Source: Sphingomonadales bacterium
GTDB lineage: Bacteria; Pseudomonadota; Alphaproteobacteria; Sphingomonadales; Sphingomonadaceae
Reading direction: 5' to 3'
Length of the DNA: 64,000 nucleotides
NCBI GenBank assembly: GCA_016720115.1
Contig: JADJXT010000001.1
Span: 868,001 to 932,000, forward strand
A program made the position numbers and the translations under genes. This document shows, one piece after another, positions 15,771 to 24,791 of the stretch. A model generated the notes under the pieces. That model worked only from the letters and a program-made list of their open reading frames with translations. It did no database searches and was not told where the DNA came from. Numbering within the stretch: the stretch's first letter is position 1; each line of letters starts with the position of its first letter.

Positions 15771-16148
15771 ATGACGAGAATTCTTCTTGCGGAGGACGAA
15801 CAGGCGATGCGCGAATATCTGGCGCGCGCGCTGGAACGTTCGGGATATGACGTTGTTTCCGTGGATCGGGGAACCGAGGCGGCGCCGTTGCTGGAGCGTG
15901 AGCATTTTGACCTGTTGCTGACCGATATTGTCATGCCGGAAATGGACGGTATCGAACTCGCCCGCCATTGCAGCAAGGTTTCGCCACGTACCGAAGTGAT
16001 GTTCATTACCGGATTTTCCGGAGTTGCCTTGCGCGCCGGGCAATCGATGCCGCAAGCCAAAGTGTTGTCCAAACCCTTCCACCTGAAGGATCTTGTCCTT
16101 GAGGTTGAGCGATTGTTCACCAAGGAAAGCGCAACGGGCCTTAACTGA
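15771..16148 (+). CDS. cpdR: Response regulator CpdR
   Basis: Single receiver domain, 125 aa, closely matching the alphaproteobacterial CpdR pattern. The phospho-acceptor is D52 in LLLTDIVMPEMDGIELAR, the acidic pocket is AEDE, and the C-terminal switch segment is KVLSKPFHLKDLVLEV. In Caulobacter, unphosphorylated CpdR primes ClpXP for cell-cycle proteolysis (CtrA, PdeA, McpA) and is controlled by the CckA-ChpT phosphorelay. The ATG at 15771 is chosen because MTRILLAED aligns with the family N-terminus; an ATG at 15756 would add five residues. Confidence 0.9.
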   Translation: MTRILLAEDEQAMREYLARALERSGYDVVSVDRGTEAAPLLEREHFDLLLTDIVMPEMDGIELARHCSKVSPRTEVMFITGFSGVALRAGQSMPQAKVLSKPFHLKDLVLEVERLFTKESATGLN

Positions 16149-16204
16149 AGCGCCATATTCGGGCTTGAATGGAATCATTAAGGCCGCTAGAGGGCCCGCA
16201 GCGT

Positions 16205-16279
16205 GGGCGTATAGCTCAGTGGTAGAGCACTGTGTTGACATCGCAGGGGTCGCAAGTTCAATCCTTGCTACGCCCACCA
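16205..16279 (+). tRNA. tRNA-Val (anticodon GAC)
   Basis: Complete cloverleaf. The acceptor stem is GGGCGTA/TACGCCC (16205-16211 with 16269-16275). The D arm contains GCTCAGTGGTAGAGC. The anticodon stem CTGTG/CGCAG holds loop TTGACAT, giving anticodon GAC (valine). The T arm is GCAAG-TTCAATC-CTTGC. Discriminator A is at 16276 and the CCA is encoded (16277-16279). The 3' end is repeated at 21087 (see the repeat entry). Confidence 0.95.
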
Positions 16280-16289
16280 TTTTCCCCTT
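16274..16289 (+). repeat. Left copy of 16-bp direct repeat at the tRNA-Val 3' end (possible attL)
   Basis: CCACCATTTTCCCCTT starts in the last two acceptor-stem bases, includes the discriminator and CCA, and runs ten bases past the tRNA. An identical copy lies at 21087-21102 in the same orientation. Confidence 0.6.
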
Positions 16290-16604
16290 AAAATTTGCTG
16301 GAACATGCAGGTGTAGTCAACGCATGGTGGGTGCGTATTGTCGTGGCTTTACTCCCATTGGCTCGCTCGGCACAATCTGAACGGGGTGCGCGCACGACAT
16401 GGCAATCCTGACAAGGAGGTGCAGTTTGATCGTCCTGTGATGCTGGGTAACACTGTGGCTTTGCTCGGGTCGATCTGAATGTAGGCAGCCCAATATGCCA
16501 CGATTTGAATTAACTGCTAATAAGAGTCTCTTGCAATAACGCTTGTTGCTAGATATTTGCGCTGCGTTATTGCGTCGTCTGGACGCCCAAACAGGGGACA
16601 TTTC
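16290..16604. other. Intergenic region between tRNA-Val and TonB receptor gene
   Basis: About 315 bases with no convincing open reading frame. It appears less GC-rich near its right end. A perfect 11-bp palindrome AAGAGTCTCTT is at 16522-16532, 73 bases before the receptor start, within an AT-rich stretch that may hold the promoter. No terminator for the tRNA was recognised. Confidence 0.5.
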
Positions 16605-19097
16605 ATGAAATCTGCAGCTGTATCTTCGCTGGCTATCGTTGTGTTCTGGAGCGGTGCGGCCTATGCGCAGCAGCCGGTTTCAAATGCGGATGAAGAACTG
16701 CCGGAAGTCGTAGCTGAGGGCAACGAACTTAACACATATTCACTTTCCAGCGGCAACGACACAGGCACCAGCACGATCAAGCAGGACGAGGTGGAAGCCC
16801 GCGGAGCAGGGTCCGGGGATGTCAACCAACTGCTCAAAATCTTGCCGACCGTCCAGTTCGATCATGAGGAAGGGATCGGAACACGCGACAATATTCTCGA
16901 TCTGCGTCCGGAGGAAATTTCGATCTCCGGTGGCCGTGCCTATGAGAATATGATTGTTGTCGACGGGGTGGAATCCAATAGCACAATGGATACAACCAAC
17001 GACAATCCCGCAAACTTCAACGAACTCGCCGGCCCTTCGCCACAAACATTCTGGTTCGATTCCAATCTGGTCGGTGAAGTCACGGTGCGCGATTCCAATG
17101 TCTCTGCGGAATATGGGAAATTCACTGGCGGGGTGCTCGAAATCGACACGCGCGCGCCGAGCCGTCGATACAGCGCCACATTCAACGCTTCGGTCGATTC
17201 CGATGCGCTTGTAAATTATGTGATTTCTGACGCCGCACGTGATGCTTTGGCGGGGGCGACACTCCCCGATCATCCCAAATTCACCAAATACCGGATTGGC
17301 GGAACAGTTGATATACCGGTCACTGACCGCCTTGCCTTACTCTTCGGTGCCAATCACAGCTATGCCGAGGTCGAATATACTTCTGGCGTCAACTATGGCT
17401 ATCAACGCTCGAAGCGCGTGAGCAGCAGCGATAACTACCTCGCCAAAGCCATATATGATGTGAGCGACGCGACGAGCATTTCAGGGCAGTTCAGTTACAC
17501 ACCCTATGTAAGCGAGTATTCCAACGCCAACGGAGTCGATAATGTGGTTCGCTCGAAAGGGGGCGGCTATCTGGGGCGGCTGGGCGTCAATCATGACGGA
17601 TCGATCGACTGGTCACTGGATGCCACCTGGTCCAACAACGATACCGGTCGCACGGCACCTCCTAACAATTACCTGATCCCGCGCGTTTCTTCCAATGGTG
17701 GATTCTGTACGGCAACCAATTGTACCCGCGGATTCATCGGTGATCTTGATCAAGCCCAGGAAAATTTGGGCATCAACGGCAAGCTGTCCGTTCCGCTTGG
17801 CGAACAAAGCGCGTTCCGCGCCGGCTTCAGCTACAACCATGTCGAGGCGCACCGGGAGCGCCCGCAGGACAATTATGCCTATCTTGGTGCTTACAGCAAT
17901 GCGAACGTCGTTTGTACCCAAGGCAACACGCTCGATTGCGTAACGGGCCAATATGCGCTTACGACGCGGCAAACCTATGCAGCCTATGATGTCACGGTCA
18001 GCGTCGATACATTTGCGTTGTGGGGTGAGTTCAACAGCAAGTTCGGTCCTGTCGATTTGCGCTTGGGCGGCCGCTATGATCGCGATTCCTTCCTGGGCAA
18101 CGACAATTTCTCGCCTCGTGCAAGCGTGACTGTTGACCTGCCTGTTACCGGCTGGTCGATTACCGGCGGCGCCAACCGTTATTACGGTCGTTCGATGCTG
18201 GGTTACGCGATCCGTGAGAAGGTACCGAATCTGACAATCTACTCACGTGTATTTACGACCAGCGCAGGCCAACGTCTTTATGGCAATAGCTGGACGCTCA
18301 GCAGCGCCACCAATGCGGTGCAATATGGCCTGCGCGATCTCGATACGCCTTATTCGGATGAACTCACCGCAGCAGTAACGGGCCGCCTCTTGGGCGGTAC
18401 GGCACGCGTCAAAGGCATCATGCGCTGGGGCAAGGACGAGTTTGTGCGCACGCCTCAAGAAACCAGCAGCGGAACGAACGCGCTGGGCAATCCGATCACG
18501 ATCCGTACTTATTACCTGTCCAACGAAGGACGCAGCAAATATCGTGGCGTATCGCTCGAATGGGTGCGCACCTTTGGCGATCACAGCATTGGTTTGAACA
18601 CAAACTTTTCCAAGACCAGCTCCAGCAACGACAATTATATCGACGACTATGACGACACTTTGTTCGAGGAACTTCCCGTCCTTTACAACGGCGAGTTGGT
18701 GACAAAGGGTGAGATCATGATCAACAATCGGCGCCTCAACATGGCGTCGCCGTTCATCCTCAACGGAAGCTGGACGGCGCGCTGGTTCAACGAACGCTTG
18801 ACCACAAACCTCAATTTGCGATTCCGCGACGGATTTTCGCGGATCGAGGACACCGGGGTCAACCAGACAGTCAGCGGCACCTCTTATGACGTATATGGCC
18901 TGATCGCCTATAAGGCGAGCATCGACGCCAACCTGAACGCTCAGCTTGAACTGATTCGCGAAGGTGAAATACGATTGGCACTGGACATGCGGGTCAGCAA
19001 TCTGCTCAACAAGGTTCCAGTGCGCGAATGGGATGATGAAGGCGAGCCCTATCAAATGGGACGTGCTTTCTGGCTTGGAGCAAAGCTCAAATTCTAA
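16605..19097 (+). CDS. TonB-dependent outer-membrane receptor (islet gene 1)
   Basis: 830-aa receptor. The ATG at 16605, behind GGGGA, begins a signal peptide (1-21, AYA cleavage); an in-frame start at 16557 is rejected because it would bury that peptide. A TonB box-like ELPEVVAEG lies near residue 31. The plug domain follows (about 45-180, with DILDLRPEE-like and EYGKFTGGVLEIDTR segments), then a barrel ending in KLKF. It is unlike the receptor at 6838: the plug lacks the usual QRGPQ motif and has VRDSNVSAEYGKFTGG, as in receptors related to the OAR/carboxypeptidase-regulatory-like group. The di-heme peroxidase gene starts 5 bases downstream, so the two are almost surely one operon. Confidence 0.9.
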   Translation: MKSAAVSSLAIVVFWSGAAYAQQPVSNADEELPEVVAEGNELNTYSLSSGNDTGTSTIKQDEVEARGAGSGDVNQLLKILPTVQFDHEEGIGTRDNILDLRPEEISISGGRAYENMIVVDGVESNSTMDTTNDNPANFNELAGPSPQTFWFDSNLVGEVTVRDSNVSAEYGKFTGGVLEIDTRAPSRRYSATFNASVDSDALVNYVISDAARDALAGATLPDHPKFTKYRIGGTVDIPVTDRLALLFGANHSYAEVEYTSGVNYGYQRSKRVSSSDNYLAKAIYDVSDATSISGQFSYTPYVSEYSNANGVDNVVRSKGGGYLGRLGVNHDGSIDWSLDATWSNNDTGRTAPPNNYLIPRVSSNGGFCTATNCTRGFIGDLDQAQENLGINGKLSVPLGEQSAFRAGFSYNHVEAHRERPQDNYAYLGAYSNANVVCTQGNTLDCVTGQYALTTRQTYAAYDVTVSVDTFALWGEFNSKFGPVDLRLGGRYDRDSFLGNDNFSPRASVTVDLPVTGWSITGGANRYYGRSMLGYAIREKVPNLTIYSRVFTTSAGQRLYGNSWTLSSATNAVQYGLRDLDTPYSDELTAAVTGRLLGGTARVKGIMRWGKDEFVRTPQETSSGTNALGNPITIRTYYLSNEGRSKYRGVSLEWVRTFGDHSIGLNTNFSKTSSSNDNYIDDYDDTLFEELPVLYNGELVTKGEIMINNRRLNMASPFILNGSWTARWFNERLTTNLNLRFRDGFSRIEDTGVNQTVSGTSYDVYGLIAYKASIDANLNAQLELIREGEIRLALDMRVSNLLNKVPVREWDDEGEPYQMGRAFWLGAKLKF

Positions 19098-19102
19098 ACT
19101 TT

Positions 19103-20239
19103 ATGTATAGATCACCTACGCTGTTTCTTGCTCTTGCAAGCTTATTGTTTGTTGTAAGCTGTGCTGTCCGTGCCCAAGGGGCGCAGGACGGTGGGGTTAC
19201 AGATGCTGCGCTGCCCGCTGATGCCGGGCAGTTGGTGCCTGAAATAGCAACTCTGCGCAGCCTCTATGCAGGCACGCCGGACACCTGGCCAAAGGCAGCG
19301 GTCGACCCTGGGGTGGAATTTGTCGAATTCGGCCTCTTGCCCGCCCGCACAGAACTGGACGATCATTCCCGCGCAATGGCGTTACTTGGCGCAACGCTTT
19401 TCGCCGAGCGCAGATTGTCTGGTTCCGGGCAAATTTCGTGCATGTCATGCCATAACCGTGAGCTTGGTTTTGGCGATGGATTGAAAACGGCGTTCGGCCA
19501 TGACCGCAAACGCGGCAACCGCAATTCACCTAGTCTGTTCACGGTCGGTCTGCTCGACAAGTTGATGTGGGACGGTCGCAGCAACTCGTTGGAGGACCAG
19601 GTACACAATCCGATTACCAATCCCATCGAAATGGCGGGAAACATCGAAGATATAGAACGCTGGATCAATCAGGATCCCGAATATCAAAAACGCTTTGCAG
19701 AAGTGTTCGGTGAAGGCAGGATCGGTTTTGGCCAGATAGCGCAAGCGCTCGCTGCCTTTCAACGCACCTTGCGGCCGCCTACGACGCGTTGGGATGCGGT
19801 GCTCGCACAGGGCGGAAAATTGCTGAACGATGAGCAGCTTCTTGGCCTCCATCTATTCCGCACCAAGGCCCGTTGCGCCAATTGCCATCATGGTCCGCTA
19901 TTGTCCGATCAGAAATTCCACAGCCTGGCGATTAGCTTTTACGACCGCCAGTTGGAGGATGTTGGCCGCTATTCAGTGACTGGTGACCCGAAAGATGTGG
20001 GCGCGTTTCGCACGCCGAGCCTGCGCGCCGTCCGCCGCACTGGCCCCTATATGCATAATGGCATTTTTCCTGAACTGCGCGGCTTGATAAATCTCTATGC
20101 GTTTGGCGGAGGACGGGATCGCACCGCACAAAGCAAAACGACCAATGCTCCGCCGCCTGTACACAATCCGTTGCTGACAAAGCTGGAGCTTACAAACGAG
20201 GAACGCGACGCTCTCGTTACCTTTTTGATGATGCTTTAG
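19103..20239 (+). CDS. Di-heme cytochrome c peroxidase/MauG-family protein (islet gene 2)
   Basis: 378-aa periplasmic di-heme c protein. Two heme-attachment motifs are visible: CMSCH (C113, C116, H117) and CANCH (C258, C261, H262). The C-terminal part has RTPSLRAVRRTGPYMHNG, typical of the MauG/CcpA peroxidase family, which reduces H2O2 or carries out two-electron oxidations of a partner. The N-terminus (LFVVSC, Cys20) fits a lipoprotein signal, so it may be membrane-anchored. It begins 5 bases after the TonB receptor gene and is convergent with a TonB-like gene. Confidence 0.9.
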   Translation: MYRSPTLFLALASLLFVVSCAVRAQGAQDGGVTDAALPADAGQLVPEIATLRSLYAGTPDTWPKAAVDPGVEFVEFGLLPARTELDDHSRAMALLGATLFAERRLSGSGQISCMSCHNRELGFGDGLKTAFGHDRKRGNRNSPSLFTVGLLDKLMWDGRSNSLEDQVHNPITNPIEMAGNIEDIERWINQDPEYQKRFAEVFGEGRIGFGQIAQALAAFQRTLRPPTTRWDAVLAQGGKLLNDEQLLGLHLFRTKARCANCHHGPLLSDQKFHSLAISFYDRQLEDVGRYSVTGDPKDVGAFRTPSLRAVRRTGPYMHNGIFPELRGLINLYAFGGGRDRTAQSKTTNAPPPVHNPLLTKLELTNEERDALVTFLMML

Positions 20240-20243
20240 CAGA

Positions 20244-20993
20244 TCACCGTCGGCGCTGCCGATAGGTCATCGGAATTACAAAGCTGCGTTGTGTCCAATG
20301 GCTGGTTTTGGGCCGTTTTGGAAATGGAGCGGCGCTGTGTGCTTGCGACAATGCAACACGATCAAGCTCAAAATTGCCCGAACTGCCGACAAGCGAAGCT
20401 TCCAACAAACGCCCATTGGCATCAATCACAATCCGTATGCGTGCGGTTCCGTAAATATGTTTGCTGCGGAGTGCTGCAGTCAGCTCAATCCGCGATGCCA
20501 CCCGTTGATATACTTGCGCAGCGTAGCGATCGTCCGCGCTTTTATCCGCTGACGCACCATCACCGCCCGTTGATGGGGGCGCTTTGGCGGCGCTCCCCTC
20601 GTGCGACTGGCCACTTTGTGTCTCCGCTTCATTGTCAGAGCCGGATCCCGAAGCTTGGCTTGCAACCGCTTGATCAGGATTTTCCGCTGGCTCGTAGATC
20701 ACATTGCTGGATGGGATGGGTAGGGGTTTGGGCAGCGTCACTTGCACTGCTGCGCGCATGACGATGTTGTTGGAATTCTGCCTTGCAGGCGAGCGGGTGC
20801 GTTTCGGCTTGTCTTCGGCTTGCCTTGCCTCATTGAGTGAAAAAAGATGGGTTTGGCTGGCGGCGACATCTGAACGTTCGCCATAGTCGAACCCAAGTCC
20901 GATCAGCAATCCAACGCCAAACGACCCGGTGGCAGCGATTGAAAGAATAGCTGCGGCGAAGCGTTCACGATTTGAATGGGATTCGCCGTACAT
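20244..20993 (-). CDS. TonB C-terminal-domain protein (islet gene 3)
   Basis: 249-aa energy-transducer-like protein. A single N-terminal membrane segment (about 13-34, IAATGSFGVGLLIGLGF) is followed by a low-complexity Ser/Gly/Ala periplasmic linker (about 60-155) and a TonB C-terminal domain (about 165-245: YGTARIRIVIDANGRLLEA, then FELDRVALSQAHSAAPFP). No ExbB/ExbD genes are near, so it would depend on complexes encoded elsewhere. It ends four bases from the peroxidase stop codon. Context suggests a dedicated transducer for the adjacent receptor. Confidence 0.85.
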   Translation of the reverse strand: MYGESHSNRERFAAAILSIAATGSFGVGLLIGLGFDYGERSDVAASQTHLFSLNEARQAEDKPKRTRSPARQNSNNIVMRAAVQVTLPKPLPIPSSNVIYEPAENPDQAVASQASGSGSDNEAETQSGQSHEGSAAKAPPSTGGDGASADKSADDRYAAQVYQRVASRIELTAALRSKHIYGTARIRIVIDANGRLLEASLVGSSGNFELDRVALSQAHSAAPFPKRPKTSHWTQRSFVIPMTYRQRRR

Positions 20994-21300
20994 TCAGCGC
21001 GCTTAGCGCGAATAATTCTCAAAAGCGATGGGTGTTGCTGCGTTGCAAAATGCTCTGCGGCAACTTCCCGCAGCAAACTTCGCAAGCCACCATTTTCCCC
21101 TTTCCCTATCTTTGATGTCACACAGCAAGACGGCTTGCGCGAAGAATAGCATTCAGTTTCCAGCGGTTCTGTGTGGGCGGTGGCCGTTTTTGGCTTGAGT
21201 CTGCCCGGCTGGGATGCCAGCATCGGCAAAACATATTGATCGCCTCATTATCGGGATTCAGCGAGGCTGGCGTTTCGCAAGCGGGGAGGGCGGGCACGGG
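20994..21300. other. Intergenic region right of the islet
   Basis: About 300 bases without a supported gene. It holds the right 16-bp repeat at 21087-21102, directly preceded by TCGCAAG, a heptamer also found in the tRNA-Val T arm. The right part (21170-21300) carries a frame open into the DUF4403 gene, but a hydrophobic signal begins only near 21320. Confidence 0.5.
21087..21102 (+). repeat. Right copy of the tRNA-Val-derived 16-bp direct repeat (possible attR)
   Basis: CCACCATTTTCCCCTT, identical to 16274-16289. The pair brackets the TonB receptor, di-heme peroxidase and TonB genes (about 4.8 kb). Confidence 0.6.
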
Positions 21301-22851
21301 GTGCAGGTTGCCGGGGCAAGACTATTTATGCTGCTCTTATGCGCAGCCGCGCTTCTGGGCGGCTGTGAGAAGCAGGCGGGCAACCCGGCACCTCCGCGCA
21401 TCGACACGGCAGCCGAACTGCCCAAGCAAACATCGACCATCATCGTCCCGCTCAGCATCGACATAAGCGGCCTGGAGGCAAAGCTTAACAGCTCGGCGCC
21501 AACACGGTTGTGGGCAATCAACCAGTATGAGCCGAAATGTATTCCGGCGCAGCGGGTAACGATTTGCCCGGTCCACACGAAAAAATGCAAGGGCAAGGCG
21601 TGCAAGAATGTCGATTGCAAAATCGGGCTCAAGCGGACCAAGGTCACGCCTGATGTGGCGTGCACGATTGTCGGGCATGTGAACCGGGGCCGTATCCGCC
21701 TGTCCGGGCGCGGCGATCTGTTGGTGGTGACGATGCCCGTAACTGCGGTTGTCAGCGCGCGTGATGTAGGCGGTGTGATCAAGCGCGAGACGGCCAATGC
21801 TTCCGCCGATGTGCGCGCCCATGTCCGCATTTCGATTGCTGATAACTGGTCGCCGCGGGCCAAGGTCGACATTGCCTATGATTGGAGGGAGCCGCCGGGA
21901 ATTGACTTTCTGGGCAAGAGGATTCGCTTTGTCCGCAAGGCCGATGCCGAACTGGCGAAGGTGATTGCGGGGCTGGAGCGCGACCTGTCACGCGAAATTG
22001 CCCGGGTGCAGACCCGGGCCCTCGTCGAAGGGGCGTGGAAGGAAGGCTTTGCGACGATCATGCTTAACCGCGAGCGTCCACCCGCATGGATGCGCGTAAC
22101 GCCGCAGAAACTGGGTTTTGGCGGATACCGGATAGACGGACGACAGCTGATGATGACGTTGTCGGCAGAGGCCGTCACCGAGAGTTTTATCGGCGATAAG
22201 CCGGACAAGCCCAATGTCACGCCCTTGCCGCCGCCTTCGCCGCTGACCGGCGATCATGGCTTGCGCTTCCATATTCCGGTGCTGGCCGACTATCGGGAAC
22301 TGGAGCCGGTTATCCTGCGAGCGCTCAAAAAACTGGCGGCGAAGGGCATAACGCTCGATCAGGTCGGGCCGGTCAAGGTCGATTTCAGGAAGGTCACAGT
22401 TTATGCAACCGAAGGCGGCAGGATTGCAGTCGGGATCGAAGCCAATGCCGATGTAATTCGCAGCCCGCTCAAAGGAACCAATGGCGTCGTTTGGCTTTCC
22501 GCCGTTCCCTATAATGAAGCCAATTCCGAGGTGGTGAATGTCCGCGACCTGCGCATCGCAGGCACCACCGATCGCGAGGCGGTAAACCTTCTCTTTGCCT
22601 TGTTCGAGGATCCCGAAGTGCTTGCAGAAATCAGCAAGGCCCTGATTACCGATTTCAACAAGGATTATGAGAAAGTGCTGCTGGCGGCGAAGAAGGCGAT
22701 TGCCATGCGCCGCGAAGGTGACTTCACGCTTTCCGCCGAAGTCAACGAGGTTAGCCATGGCACGGTGATTGCGACCGGTCAGGGGCTGTTCCTTCCGGTG
22801 GACGTGACTGGAAAAGCGAACATCCGCTACACGCCGATAGGCAGGAATTAG
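21301..22851 (+). CDS. DUF4403 family lipoprotein
   Basis: About 516 aa. A lipobox LLGGC follows a hydrophobic signal (MLLLCAAALLGGC), so it is probably an inner- or outer-leaflet lipoprotein facing the periplasm. The remainder matches the DUF4403 family: TIIVPLSIDISGLEAKLN near the N-terminus, a Cys-rich stretch (CIPAQRVTICPVHTKKCKG) and repeated beta-rich segments of a lipid-binding-like fold. Molecular function is unknown. The GTG at 21301 is preferred because GGGGAGGG lies 10 bases upstream; an ATG at 21328 is possible. It is followed by a convergent AraC regulator. Confidence 0.78.
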   Translation: MQVAGARLFMLLLCAAALLGGCEKQAGNPAPPRIDTAAELPKQTSTIIVPLSIDISGLEAKLNSSAPTRLWAINQYEPKCIPAQRVTICPVHTKKCKGKACKNVDCKIGLKRTKVTPDVACTIVGHVNRGRIRLSGRGDLLVVTMPVTAVVSARDVGGVIKRETANASADVRAHVRISIADNWSPRAKVDIAYDWREPPGIDFLGKRIRFVRKADAELAKVIAGLERDLSREIARVQTRALVEGAWKEGFATIMLNRERPPAWMRVTPQKLGFGGYRIDGRQLMMTLSAEAVTESFIGDKPDKPNVTPLPPPSPLTGDHGLRFHIPVLADYRELEPVILRALKKLAAKGITLDQVGPVKVDFRKVTVYATEGGRIAVGIEANADVIRSPLKGTNGVVWLSAVPYNEANSEVVNVRDLRIAGTTDREAVNLLFALFEDPEVLAEISKALITDFNKDYEKVLLAAKKAIAMRREGDFTLSAEVNEVSHGTVIATGQGLFLPVDVTGKANIRYTPIGRN

Positions 22852-22857
22852 GCTTGC

Positions 22858-23928
22858 CTAGCCGCGCGCCTGTATTTTCCAGCCTTTACTGGGCGGCTCG
22901 CCATACCACCGCCGATAGGCCCGGGTGAAGGCACTGAGTTCTCCATAGCCAAGCAGTTCGGCAACATCGGCAAGCGATCGCTTGTTTTCCATCTTGTACA
23001 GGTCGCATATTTGCTTGCGCACATTATCCAGCATGGTGCGGAACGGATTGCCTTCGTCGACAAGGCGTCGCCGCAACGTGCGTTCCGCCATCCCGAAAGA
23101 CCGGGCGACGCGATCCAGCGTGACCGGTGTTTTGTTCAATTCGGTCCACAGGTAGAAATAGGTGAGTGCCGACATGCGTTTTCCATCATCGAACCATTGC
23201 ACCGGTTGCCAATGGCAGGCCGTTGCGGTCGCCAGCAGTTCGGGATTTGCTTGCGGCGTGGGTGTGCGGCACTGGTCCGTCCAGAAATGGATGACGCTGT
23301 CTTTTGAACCGAAAGTTACCGGATAGCCGATATATTGTTCGTACAGGCGACGGTCGAATCGTGGCAGGTGCTGCATCGCAATGCCGGAGATTTTGAGTTC
23401 ATCCCCCCAGATTTCCCTGGCGAGCCGCACATAGGTGACTATCGAAAATTCCACTGCCGCAGCAATATCCTGCGGATCGTTGCCGAGGCCGTTCCATCGA
23501 AGCGAGGCGATCTCGCCTTCCTCGGCGAAAGAGGCACGGTAAATATTCTGTCGCAATTCCTGCATGCGGACATTTGCGTCAATCACGTCGAACAGGGTCG
23601 GCAGCAGACGTGTCGAAAAGTCGATATCCGAGAAACAGCGAGGCCGGGAATCGCGCCCGATTTCCAGCGCCGCCGCCGGCTTTCCCAATTGCTGCTCAAT
23701 GGCAACGAGAAGCTGGTTCAAAACCACGCCCGGAACACGGTTGAGTTGGTTGCGAATGGTCGCTTCGCTGATTCCAACCGCTTCAAGCAAGGCAGGCCTC
23801 TGTGCGCCAAGGCCAACAGCGGCGGTTATGGCCCTGCCGATAAGATTGGCGGACGCTGTGTTTGGCGGGATAGGAATCCCGCCACCCAGCACCTTTTCTA
23901 TCCAGCCAAAATGGTTGACCCCCTCCAT
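22858..23928 (-). CDS. AraC-family transcriptional regulator
   Basis: 356-aa regulator of the group with an N-terminal arabinose-binding-like domain (about 25-215, starting ASANLIGRAITAAVGLGAQR) and a C-terminal AraC double helix-turn-helix (about 255-350: FGMAERTLRRRLVDEG and DVAELLGYGELSAFTRAYRRW). Members often control lipid or fatty-acid-related genes. It is divergent from the acyl-CoA thioesterase gene at 24018, with an 89-base gap, so that gene is the most likely target. The effector is unknown. Confidence 0.87.
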   Translation of the reverse strand: MEGVNHFGWIEKVLGGGIPIPPNTASANLIGRAITAAVGLGAQRPALLEAVGISEATIRNQLNRVPGVVLNQLLVAIEQQLGKPAAALEIGRDSRPRCFSDIDFSTRLLPTLFDVIDANVRMQELRQNIYRASFAEEGEIASLRWNGLGNDPQDIAAAVEFSIVTYVRLAREIWGDELKISGIAMQHLPRFDRRLYEQYIGYPVTFGSKDSVIHFWTDQCRTPTPQANPELLATATACHWQPVQWFDDGKRMSALTYFYLWTELNKTPVTLDRVARSFGMAERTLRRRLVDEGNPFRTMLDNVRKQICDLYKMENKRSLADVAELLGYGELSAFTRAYRRWYGEPPSKGWKIQARG

Positions 23929-24017
23929 ATGAGCGATTCAACCACCGCAAGCTGCACTATGCAAGCCTATTGTCTTGATTGCTTGCGACAATAGTGCGCC
24001 CAAGATATGCGAGGTGC

Positions 24018-24791
24018 ATGAACCTTGCAGAAATTCTTGCGCAACTGCGCCCTGATGCAACAGATCAGAAAATCACCATTCCATCGACCTGGCATCAGGG
24101 CCGCACTGCTTATGGCGGTTTGAGTTCTGCGCTGGCTTATCAATCGGCAAAACTGGCAGCGCCTGACCTGCCGCCGCTGCTGACAGCGCAAATTGCCTTC
24201 TCGGGGCCATTGTCAGGCGAGGTGGAGATCCACAGCAAGGTCTTGCGCCGTGGCCGCAACAGCGCCTTCATCAAGAGTGAAGTAACAGTGGGTGACGAAG
24301 TGGGGCTGAGTTGTGTTTTCGTCTTCATGGCGCGCCGTGAAAGCCATATCGATTATGAAGGGCTGCCGCGTCCGGAATTCCCGCCAATTCCCGAAGACGG
24401 CAAGACGCGCAGCGGCCCTCCCGAATTCTTCACCCACAATATGGATTATCCCGAAAAGCGGTTGATTCTGGGCATGGACAAGCCCCGCCTTGCCAACTGG
24501 CATCGCCTGAAAGCGCGCGAAGGTCTTGATCCGGTCGCCAACCTGATCTGCATGGGCGATGCGCTTCCGCCGTCGACAATGGGGCTGATGAAAAAAGAGG
24601 GCATGATCAGTTCGATCAACTGGCAGATCAACCTGCTCACCGATGCGCCCGATACCGAAAATGGCTGGTGGTTCCTCGAAAGCGAAACCCACCATGCGGT
24701 GCATGGCGCGAGCAGCCAATATATGACGGTGTGGAACAGTAAGGGCGAACCGATGATGACCGGCATGCAGTCGGTGGCGCTGTTTGTTTAG
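24018..24791 (+). CDS. TesB-like acyl-CoA thioesterase
   Basis: 257-aa double-hotdog thioesterase hydrolysing acyl-CoA thioesters. Features are HQGRTAYGGLSSALAYQSA in the N-terminal hotdog (family position of the GG-containing loop), FSGPLSGEVEIHSKVLRRGRN, and a second hotdog with WWFLESETHHAVHGASSQYM near the C-terminus. The ATG at 24018 follows GCGAGGTGC; an in-frame ATG at 23979 is less likely. Its last codon and stop lie at the left end of the MITE-like element, so the insertion may have altered the native 3' end. Confidence 0.85.
   Translation: MNLAEILAQLRPDATDQKITIPSTWHQGRTAYGGLSSALAYQSAKLAAPDLPPLLTAQIAFSGPLSGEVEIHSKVLRRGRNSAFIKSEVTVGDEVGLSCVFVFMARRESHIDYEGLPRPEFPPIPEDGKTRSGPPEFFTHNMDYPEKRLILGMDKPRLANWHRLKAREGLDPVANLICMGDALPPSTMGLMKKEGMISSINWQINLLTDAPDTENGWWFLESETHHAVHGASSQYMTVWNSKGEPMMTGMQSVALFV

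Noticed and set aside
16522..16532. AAGAGTCTCTT as a Fur or Irr site for the islet receptor
   Set aside because: Too short and not matching known iron boxes closely enough; kept only as a palindrome in the intergenic entry.
21040..21092. A second tRNA gene ending at the right 16-bp repeat
   Set aside because: Only the CCACCA end and a T-arm heptamer are shared; no acceptor stem, D arm or anticodon arm can be drawn.
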